Part shown: positions 1-4,465 of the stretch, piece after piece
Numbering within the stretch: position 1 is the first letter of the stretch
How the letters are laid out: every line of letters starts with the position of its first letter
NCBI GenBank assembly: GCA_049302575.1
Contig: JBAQMG010000010.1
Span: 1-6,042 of the forward strand
Direction: 5' to 3'
DNA length: 6,042 nt
Source of the DNA: JBAQMG01 sp049302575
Lineage (GTDB): Bacteria; Bacillota; Desulfitobacteriia; Desulfitobacteriales; Desulfitobacteriaceae
Notes under the pieces: model-generated
Database searches by the model: none
Seen by the model: the letters and a program-made list of their open reading frames with translations, nothing else
Told to the model about the DNA's origin: nothing
Program-made: the position numbers and the translations under genes

Positions 1-215
1 ACTTTGTTTATATTGCTACGTGCATAAAGGCTTGTATCAAATTGAGCTAGTCCGCTGCTGGAAATTTCAAAGGAATTTGTGAATTCCGTGATGCTGACCC
101 ATAATGGTCCTATTTCTGAGTTGGTTACTTGATTTGTCCCGAGGGCAAACGCCTGCATGGGAGCCACGCAAAGAATTAAAAGTGACAGGACGAGTGCTGC
201 CGCTCTCTTTCTCAT
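1..215 (-). CDS. Small secreted protein, N-terminal part (runs off left edge)
   Basis: The reading frame starts at the ATG at 215-213 and is open to base 1, giving 71 residues. It begins with a classic signal peptide: basic MRKR, then a hydrophobic core, then the likely cleavage site AFA|LG near residue 24. The exported part reads GTNQVTNSEIGPLWVSITEF and continues with several Ser/Thr-rich beta-like stretches. From memory this resembles a family of roughly 150-residue secreted proteins of unknown function in Clostridia; no catalytic motif is visible. An in-frame ATG at 227-225 is possible, but the AAGGA at about 229-233 is too close to it and sits better for the ATG at 215, so I prefer 215. 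The C-terminal fragment at 5938-6042 looks like the other end of the same type of protein, though not of the same gene copy. A small hairpin (237-251) lies just upstream. Real gene: fairly sure. Function: unknown. Confidence 0.7.
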   Translation of the reverse strand, partial: MRKRAAALVLSLLILCVAPMQAFALGTNQVTNSEIGPLWVSITEFTNSFEISSSGLAQFDTSLYARSNINK

Positions 216-236
216 AAAAAGCTTCATTCCTTTCGC

Positions 237-251
237 TGTGCTCAAGGCACA
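237..251. repeat. Short hairpin upstream of the secreted-protein gene
   Basis: TGTGC (237-241) pairs perfectly with GCACA (247-251) around a 5-base loop. Read on the minus strand it lies about 20 bases upstream of the ATG at 215. A closely similar hairpin lies at 2341-2355 in the opposite orientation, on the other side of the group II intron. It could be an operator or leader hairpin, part of an insertion-sequence end, or chance. Confidence 0.35.
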
Positions 252-382
252 AAAATTTAATGAAAGTACCCCATAGTGGATATAATCCATTTGGATAAGC
301 AGATACACTACAGAGCACGGGGAGGTGAGTGATGCAGTTAACTACTGCCCGCATAAAAAGATGTGCCGTTTGCTATTTTCGT

Positions 383-415
383 GAGTAGACAAAGCCGTCA
401 CCGACCTTGCCCCTC
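383..415 (-). other. Group II intron domain VI with bulged branch-point A
   Basis: Read on the minus strand this folds into a 14-bp helix, counting G-U pairs, capped by a GUGA tetraloop (401-398). A single adenosine at 386 is unpaired near the 3' end, as expected for the lariat branch point. The intron would end two bases past the helix at 381. That puts the branch A only 6 bases from the end, slightly shorter than the usual 7 or 8, so the exact 3' boundary is uncertain by one or two bases. Confidence 0.8.
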
Positions 416-418
416 TTA

Positions 419-451
419 GAACCGTACGTGCGCAATTAACGCATACGGCTC
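419..451 (-). other. Group II intron domain V (catalytic hairpin)
   Basis: The minus strand starts GAGCCGTATGCG and returns with CGCACGTACGGTTC. It forms the conserved domain V helix with the AGC catalytic triad near its 5' end and a two-base bulge in the 3' strand. It begins 10 bases after the stop codon of the intron-encoded protein, which fits an open reading frame lodged in domain IV. Confidence 0.9.
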
Positions 452-461
452 TCCAACAACT

Positions 462-1769
462 TTACGAATAGTTTGCAATTAGGTTTACGTAAATCTTTGG
501 CTTAACTATCGGGAAGGTTTTCATCAATCCGTCTCGAAATGCATCCCACGTGTAGCTTTTCCTTTGGCTTCTACGATTCAACCACTTGAACAATAGATTG
601 ACCACCATAAATTGGAATCCTGCAATGCCTTTAAAATTATCTGTGACTCCGTAGTAATGATAGTGCCCGAGCAGTGATTGATTTACTCTGTCAATTATGT
701 CTTTAACAGCCCAATCCCGATGCTCTTTTAGCCACAGATTTAGCATTCTCAATTTTGCTGTAGTCTTCTTGCGACACGATTTCACCTTGACACGGAAGAA
801 TTTCTTCTTTGTATCCATGCTGCAATAGAAAGTGAAACCTAGAAAATCAAACGTTTCGGGTTTTCCCTCGCCTCGCGCAGCACGGTTCTTTACTGCAAAT
901 CTGCCGAATTCCAATAAGCATGTCTTTTCATTTGCTAATTCAAGACCGAACTTCGCAAATCGAATCGGCAGCTCCTGATAGAACTTTTCTGCATCTTCTT
1001 TGTATTGGAAGCAGCATACGAAATCATCGCAGTAGCGGATAATGTATGCGTCACCACGACACTCGCTCTTCACCTTTATGGCAAACCACGTGTCAAGAAC
1101 ATAATGCAGATAGATATTTGCATAAGTCGGCGATGCAGCCGACCCCTGTGGGCTGCCGACTTCATGTTCCAACACCTTTCCCCCATCTAACACATCCGCT
1201 TTCAGCATCTTCCTGATAAGGTCGATAAACTTCCTGTCGGCTATGTCATGTTCGAGAAATCGAATCATCCACTCATGGTCGATGGTGTCAAAAAATGACC
1301 GAATATCAGCCTCTACTACATACCCGACGTTCTTGCGGATACATCCTATCAACTTCTTTACCGCCTGATGGCAGTTCTTTCCCGGTCGAAATCCATAGGA
1401 GAATTCATGGAACTTCGGCTCATATATTGCGGATAGAATTTCGGCAACCCGGTTTTCCACCAACTTGTCCTCGTAGCAAGAGATTCCCAAGGGCCTCTTT
1501 TTGCTACTACCCGGCTTGTCTATATAGACTCTCCGTGAGGGTTGCGGTTGATATGCCTGTCTTTTCATACGCAAAACCAGTCGCCCAATATTCTCGTTCA
1601 GATTCTCGGCGTACTCAGCCTTACTCACTTTGTCGATGCCCTTAGCCTTCTTGCCATCCATCCTTTGATGGATTTGTTTCAGGCTTGCTTCGTCTATGAG
1701 GTGGGCCAGATTTTGTACTTTTACGTTCCTGTTTGCAATCTCGTTTATCCTGTGCAGTTCTGTTGTCAC
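462..1769 (-). CDS. ltrA: Group II intron-encoded reverse transcriptase/maturase
   Basis: This 435-residue protein binds its own intron RNA to help splicing and reverse-transcribes it at a new DNA site. Order of domains: N-terminal RT-0 type region (about 25-60), fingers with RPLGI and SYGFRPG (about 80-135), palm with the first catalytic Asp at about 155 in EADIRSFFD, PQG motif (207-209), and YCDD (246-249) carrying the other two catalytic Asp residues. The maturase (X) domain follows, with GHYHYYGVTDN at 368-378, then a short basic tail with WLNRRSQRKSYTW. There is no C-terminal HNH endonuclease domain, and the length fits endonuclease-lacking intron proteins. The start is GTG at 1769-1767 with AGGAG about 10 bases upstream. 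YCDD replaces the commoner YADD, and the PQG motif continues SAASP instead of the usual GLISP type. All catalytic residues are kept and the frame is intact. The symbol ltrA is the generic name, not a statement of orthology. Confidence 0.95.
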   Translation of the reverse strand: MTTELHRINEIANRNVKVQNLAHLIDEASLKQIHQRMDGKKAKGIDKVSKAEYAENLNENIGRLVLRMKRQAYQPQPSRRVYIDKPGSSKKRPLGISCYEDKLVENRVAEILSAIYEPKFHEFSYGFRPGKNCHQAVKKLIGCIRKNVGYVVEADIRSFFDTIDHEWMIRFLEHDIADRKFIDLIRKMLKADVLDGGKVLEHEVGSPQGSAASPTYANIYLHYVLDTWFAIKVKSECRGDAYIIRYCDDFVCCFQYKEDAEKFYQELPIRFAKFGLELANEKTCLLEFGRFAVKNRAARGEGKPETFDFLGFTFYCSMDTKKKFFRVKVKSCRKKTTAKLRMLNLWLKEHRDWAVKDIIDRVNQSLLGHYHYYGVTDNFKGIAGFQFMVVNLLFKWLNRRSQRKSYTWDAFRDGLMKTFPIVKPKIYVNLIANYS

Positions 1770-2060
1770 TCTTGCTCAGCTCCTGTCTGGAATAACCTTT
1801 CTTTGCACAGTGCAGTTGTTGCCACCCCCTTCCCTCCATCCGCTTTCACGGACTTCTACAGTACTATGAGGTGGTCGGACTCCCTGTTGGGCTTTTGGTT
1901 GGCTCATCTTTGTTGGATTTGCTTTTCCATACTGCCGATGGCAGACCCATCAGGGTCTCAGCTGTTCTCCTGAATCCCTCTGCAGCCTCGCCAAGTTCTC
2001 AGACCCCGAAAGAGCCAACACATACTCACCATTTCGCATGTGCTGATACTGCCTGCTGTC

Positions 2061-2099
2061 TACTTGACAACATCGGCCTCTTCGTCATTTTATTTATTT
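2061..2099 (-). other. Exon-binding sequences EBS1 and EBS2 in intron domain I
   Basis: EBS1 is CAAGTA at 2066-2061 on the minus strand, held in a loop between GTTGT and GACAGC. It is perfectly complementary to the last six bases of the 5' exon, TACTTG (2332-2327). EBS2 is AAATAA at 2099-2094, or the overlapping copy at 2095-2090, and complements exon bases TTATTT (2339-2334) directly upstream of IBS1. Twelve contiguous exon bases are thus matched, which fixes both the insertion site and the intron direction. Confidence 0.75.
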
Positions 2100-2340
2100 C
2101 GTGGCTCAATCACTTCAGCTTACGCTTTCGGCTCGGTCTGCTTCCCGCCCTACGCTTAATGCTGACGTTACCGTTTCGCATCCAAGGACTAGGTACAGGC
2201 TGCTGGTTGGGCTTTACCTGGTGGATATATCCACTGTGATTCAGAAGCTTACAATTGCTTCTTCATTATATTTAAAGCAAGTGGAGCGCTCGCGGACTAT
2301 TTTCCCGCTGCGTTCGCAGCTCGCACCAAGTACAAATAAG

Positions 2341-2355
2341 TGTGCCATTGAGCAC
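2341..2355. repeat. Short hairpin in the 5' exon of the intron
   Basis: GTGC-CATTGA-GCAC (2342-2355) is a 4-bp hairpin 15 bases from the intron 5' end. It is nearly the inverted copy of the hairpin at 237-251, differing by one base in the loop. In the transposase direction it would lie inside the candidate bridge RNA. Confidence 0.35.
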
Positions 2356-2449
2356 GTAAACTAATCTTTGTATAAACAATTCCCGTTTATTATGTAGCAA
2401 ACAGTCAATGTCTGCTTTATCCACTATAAACTTATGTGGGGATGTGTTT

Positions 2450-3185
2450 ATGCTTAAAATTGTTTTTCCTATTTGCTGTGGAATAGATGTCCACAAAAAG
2501 TTTGTTGTTGCAACGATTGGTACGACTAACAAATCGGGTGTTACGGATTACCAAACGAAGCAATTTTCAACCTTTACAGAGAATTTGCACCAACTTTTAG
2601 ATTGGTTAAAATCTCAATCTTGCATCCATGTCTGTATGGAGTCTACAGGCAAGTACTGCGCACCCTGTTTTTAATATCTTGGAGACTTACTGTGTTGTTG
2701 TAATCGCCAATCCGAAATATGTCAAGGGTATTCGTGGCAAGAAAACCGATAAAAAAGATTCTATTTGGCTCTGTGATCTACACAAGCACGGTTTAGTTCC
2801 AGGCAGCTTTATACCGCCCTTATTAATTCGTCAAATTCGTGATTTAATGCGGTATCGGTTTAAACTCATCAACGTTAAGTCAAGCGAGAAAAATCGTATT
2901 CAAAACTCTCTTACTGTTTCAAGTAAAAAGTGTACGTACTTTAAAGTCCACTATGACCAAATCAAGAAACGACGAGGTCATAAGAAAGCAATTATTGCTA
3001 TTGCGCATAAGCTGCTGAATTGTATTTACCATATGCTTGATAATAATGAGACATTTAACTATGACTTATACAAGATTGACTCCAAACCAAAACAAACTTA
3101 TGCATCTCAGATTACTGTGGAAATGGCTATACGCTACCTGCAAACATTAGGCTACCAAATACCCGATATGCGTAATACAACTTGA
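2450..3185 (+). pseudogene. IS110-family transposase, frameshifted and internally deleted
   Basis: IS110 transposases pair a RuvC-like DEDD domain with a C-terminal serine-containing Transposase_20 domain and recombine DNA under bridge-RNA guidance. The start ATG at 2450, with GGGG about 9 bases upstream, gives MLKIVFPICCGIDVHKKF, a typical IS110 opening. Asp at residue 13 and Glu at 64 (MESTGKY) are two DEDD positions. The frame then breaks at the CCC run 2663-2665: one extra C stops it at 2674, and the next frame continues PVFNILE and later KKTDKKDS, the last two acidic positions. After QNSLTVS (about 2920) the protein jumps directly to YFKVHYDQIKKRRGHKKA, which belongs near the C-terminus. 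Relative to the roughly 400 residues I recall for this family, about 150 residues are missing, including the catalytic serine region. It cannot be active. Confidence 0.9.
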
Positions 3186-3424
3186 TACTTTAAATACGAT
3201 ACTCATTTTTAAACGACTACTTTTTAGTAGGCTTATTTTGTTATGCCTCCTTTTTTATATGATCATATTTCTTGACCCTTTCAAACTAATCACCTCCCTT
3301 CATTTATCCTTCATACAAATAAACGAAAAAAGGTGGCTTTTTGTTACACTTTTTTTGGAAAGATTTTCATTTATTTTTTGCATATCTTCCTACCAGACAA
3401 GTATGACGTGTTTCGGTCGCACAT
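3186..3424. other. AT-rich intergenic segment, probable IS110 right flank
   Basis: No convincing gene is seen on either strand; the 63-residue plus-strand frame at 3238-3429 is low-complexity and has no ribosome binding site. The segment is rich in T runs and holds two weak hairpins: CTAC-TTTTTA-GTAG (about 3218-3231) and AAAAAG-GTGG-CTTTTT (about 3329-3344). The IS110 right end presumably falls in its first hundred bases but has no recognisable repeat. Confidence 0.4.
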
Positions 3425-3607
3425 GTTGATCTGTCGCTAACCATGCATCAACGAGTGAAGCGACGGAATCCATAACTGGAGAAGGCTTTTCTTGAACTAA
3501 GTGGTATCTTCCCAGATGGTGTAAGCCAAAGCTAGTAATTGAAAGAGAAAAGCTTCTCAAAATAAGCCGGGTCCGAGATTATCCTATCGGTTCATTGAGG
3601 GCTTTTT
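3425..3607 (+). ncRNA. Strongly structured segment, possible non-coding RNA (class unknown)
   Basis: Several helices can be drawn by hand. GTTGAT (3425-3430) pairs with ATCAAC (3447-3452), and CTGTCGCT (3431-3438) pairs with AGCGACGG (3459-3466). These two stems cross, giving an H-type pseudoknot with abutting helices. Next, 3479-3493 pairs with 3545-3558 in a 14-bp stem with one bulged G. Within it are ATCT-TCCC-AGAT (3506-3517), GGT-GTAA-GCC (3518-3527, a GNRA-type tetraloop) and ACTA/TAGT (3496-3499 with 3533-3536). AAGCC (3564-3568) can pair with GGCTT (3600-3604) and is followed by T5, a weak terminator. All frames have stops. Setting among mobile elements suggests a transposon-associated RNA, such as a TnpB-type right-end RNA remnant, but no nuclease gene adjoins it. 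The strand is inferred from the T run and the GNRA loop. Confidence 0.4.
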
Positions 3608-3648
3608 CTCTGTCCTTTACTTAATTTGAGTCCTATAACTAGGGTTAA

Positions 3649-3677
3649 GCACCCTCGTCCAAATCGGACGAGGGTGC
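3649..3677. repeat. Perfect 12-bp hairpin
   Basis: GCACCCTCGTCC (3649-3660) and GGACGAGGGTGC (3666-3677) are exact inverted repeats around the loop AAATC. It is the strongest hairpin in the window. Neither side has a real T tract, so it is not a textbook intrinsic terminator. On the minus strand it starts three bases after the stop codon of the short fragment 3680-3784, so it may have closed that gene or be a transposon-end palindrome. Confidence 0.6.
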
Positions 3678-3679
3678 AA

Positions 3680-3784
3680 TTATTGGATAGTTGAATGAGT
3701 TTTGTCGAAAATGTTGGTGATACTGTTAGCAGTCTCTTTAATCTGGATTGCCATAAGCAAATTAAACTGGACTCCGTCCGTCTG
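3680..3784 (-). pseudogene. Short coding-like fragment (possible C-terminal gene remnant)
   Basis: The minus strand is open for about 34 residues, reading DGVQFNLLMAIQIKETANS and on to a TAA stop at 3682-3680. An upstream stop at about 3784 leaves only a 24-residue frame if the internal ATG at 3754 is used, and no ribosome binding site supports it. The composition (amphipathic, polar residues, no rare runs) looks more like a protein tail than random sequence, and the perfect hairpin 3649-3677 follows the stop at once. I do not recognise the family. It overlaps the plus-strand frame 3711-3947, and at most one of them is real over this stretch. Confidence 0.25.
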
Positions 3785-3947
3785 TCAGTCTGTCCTTCCA
3801 ACACTTATTCAAGAAGGTGCAGTTTTTGAAAAGTATCTGGAGATTGAGAATATAGCCCAGGCTAGACCGGAGGGGATGAGGGAGAAATATGCCCAGCCGC
3901 TTGCGGAAAAACAGCAAAGAAAAACCGGGAGTTGTCCCGGTAAGTAG
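3711..3947 (+). CDS. Hypothetical small protein or gene fragment
   Basis: This plus-strand frame encodes about 78 residues from the ATG at 3711. A TTG at 3702 would add three. The first 18 residues are hydrophobic (MLVILLAVSLIWIAISKL). From about 3800 it reads EGAVFEKYLEIENIAQARPE and continues polar and helical to KTGSCPGK. That second part vaguely recalls the TnpV-type small proteins of clostridial transposons, a weak impression from memory only. There is no good ribosome binding site. The last residues are encoded by the terminator hairpin of the opposite operon, and the N-terminal half overlaps the minus-strand fragment at 3680-3784. It may be a genuine fragment of about 40 codons fused by chance to an upstream open stretch. 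Confidence 0.25.
   Translation: MLVILLAVSLIWIAISKLNWTPSVCQSVLPTLIQEGAVFEKYLEIENIAQARPEGMREKYAQPLAEKQQRKTGSCPGK
3916..3941 (-). terminator. Intrinsic terminator of the hydrolase-lipoprotein operon
   Basis: On the minus strand ACCGGGA-CAAC-TCCCGGT (3941-3924) forms a perfect 7-bp GC-rich stem and is followed by TTTTCTTT. It lies 36 bases past the lipoprotein stop codon. Read on the plus strand the stem has no T tract, so it acts in the minus direction only. Confidence 0.85.
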
Positions 3948-3977
3948 TGTGAAACTGATGTTTATCGTATAACAATG

Positions 3978-4451
3978 TTATAATTTTGGGCGCGGCCCCT
4001 TCTTATACTTGAGATAAAACGTATTGATCGCATCGAAGGTAATATCCTCCGATTTGTATTTTGTTCCGTCAATATCCACAATGTCATTTACGTAAACAAA
4101 AAGGCCGATTGAGCTGCTGTCATTGTAAAACGAAATGTAAAGGTTTTGTGCTCGTATGGGTGCTTGTGTGGTGCATTTGATAAAAGAGGTTTTGTTGAAT
4201 AAGCTCTCAATCTGATTTATGATTTCTGGGTCTTTGATATTGACAGTACTGTTACTATCGCTGCTGACTACATCACAAATACCGATGCTTTTTGTATTTT
4301 CAAACTTTAAAGAAATTTCATCTTTATCTTTTGAAATCACATTTCCTCCTTCGTTTGATGAATTATGACTCCCGCATGCTGCTAAGATTATTACAAGCAT
4401 AACCGAGAAAAGGATACCACATAAAACCCTGTATCTTTCTGTTTTAATCAC
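3978..4451 (-). CDS. Putative lipoprotein, unknown function
   Basis: This 157-residue protein has a lipoprotein signal: MIKTERYR, a hydrophobic core, then the lipobox LAAC with Cys at residue 26, so it should be lipid-anchored on the outer face of the membrane. After a Ser/Asn/Gly-rich linker the mature part holds KSIGICDVVSSDSNSTVNI, a predicted helix around IINQIESLFNKTSF, and a beta-rich end (LYISFYNDSSSIGLFVYVN). It ends in a basic KYKKGPRPKL. I recognise no domain and see no catalytic motif. The start is GTG at 4451-4449 with AAGGGAAG about 6 bases upstream. It begins 14 bases after the stop of the upstream hydrolase gene, which points to one transcript and probably linked function, for example binding or controlling the hydrolase at the cell surface (inference). 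Confidence 0.85.
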   Translation of the reverse strand: MIKTERYRVLCGILFSVMLVIILAACGSHNSSNEGGNVISKDKDEISLKFENTKSIGICDVVSSDSNSTVNIKDPEIINQIESLFNKTSFIKCTTQAPIRAQNLYISFYNDSSSIGLFVYVNDIVDIDGTKYKSEDITFDAINTFYLKYKKGPRPKL

Positions 4452-4465
4452 TTACACTTCCCTTT

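Larger units (their letters stand above)
381..2326 (-). mobile_element. Group II intron, apparently complete (about 1946 nt)
   Basis: The 5' end is placed at 2326, where the minus strand begins GTGCG, the group II consensus. The 3' end is placed at about 381, just after domain VI and ending in AC (consensus AY). Between them are about 560 nt of RNA domains I to III (2326-1770), the reverse transcriptase gene in domain IV (1769-462), domain V (451-419) and domain VI (415-383). The 5' boundary is supported by pairing: the exon ends in TACTTG (2332-2327) and the intron carries its exact complement CAAGTA at 2066-2061; the adjacent exon bases TTATTT (2339-2334) match AAATAA at 2099-2094. Use of two exon-binding sequences argues against class C introns, which rely on a terminator stem. 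Nothing in it looks decayed, so it may be splicing-competent. It is oriented against the IS110 transposase, so it cannot be spliced out of plus-strand transcripts of that element. Confidence 0.88.
299..2449 (+). ncRNA. Candidate IS110 bridge-RNA region, interrupted by the intron (299-380 joined to 2327-2449)
   Basis: When the intron is removed the two flanks form a stem-rich segment directly upstream of the transposase start. The 5' part contains GCAGT-TAACT-ACTGC (334-348), a 5-bp hairpin. GTTTGCTA (368-375) is exactly complementary to TAGCAAAC (2395-2402), so an 8-bp stem would close across the intron site. Inside that stem lie GTGC-CATTGA-GCAC (2342-2355) and ATAAAC-AATTCCC-GTTTAT (2373-2391 region). 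A 5' hairpin followed by looped stems in the left non-coding end is the known layout of IS110 bridge RNAs. The guide loops cannot be assigned without the element's ends and target site. The assignment is inference from position and pairing. Confidence 0.35.
299..3185 (+). mobile_element. IS110-family insertion sequence remnant, split by a group II intron (ends not located)
   Basis: The only firm part is the decayed IS110-type transposase at 2450-3185. IS110 elements carry a non-coding left end upstream of the transposase that encodes the bridge RNA, and they generate no long terminal inverted repeats, so the ends cannot be placed from one copy. The left limit given here is the start of the structured segment; the true left end may lie anywhere between about 235 and 330, and the right end probably lies within about 100 bases past 3185. 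The intron at 381-2326 interrupts the non-coding part in the orientation opposite to the transposase. The element has therefore lost both its upstream RNA region and the integrity of its transposase. Confidence 0.4.

Noticed and set aside
281..286. Perfect TATAAT on the plus strand as a promoter for the IS110 region
   Set aside because: No acceptable -35 hexamer at 16-18 bases and no extended -10; too weak to annotate, although its position before the candidate bridge RNA is suggestive.
67..354. Minus-strand open frame of 95 codons across the left secreted-protein gene and its upstream region
   Set aside because: It overlaps the signal-peptide gene in another frame, has no sensible composition and crosses the promoter region; it is a shadow.
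1005..1645. Plus-strand open frames opposite the intron reverse transcriptase (1005-1190, 1295-1645)
   Set aside because: They are antisense to a clearly conserved protein and lack ribosome binding sites.
381..2326. Class C group II intron that recognises a terminator
   Set aside because: The 5' exon has only a 4-bp hairpin and there is clear EBS2-IBS2 pairing, which class C introns do not rely on.
1542..2364. Open frames on both strands over the intron RNA domains (1542-1973, 1642-1839, 1871-2239, 2101-2364)
   Set aside because: This stretch is structured intron RNA (domains I-III) by position and by its EBS pairing; the frames are incidental.
2272..2532. Minus-strand frame over the intron 5' junction and transposase start
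   Set aside because: It crosses the intron boundary and runs antisense to the conserved IS110 N-terminus.
3238..3429. 63-codon plus-strand frame rich in Phe and Leu
   Set aside because: It is low-complexity AT-rich sequence without a ribosome binding site and looks like chance.
3592..3804. 70-codon minus-strand frame through the strong hairpin
   Set aside because: It reads straight through the perfect hairpin and has an unnatural composition; the neighbouring frame ending at 3680 is more plausible.
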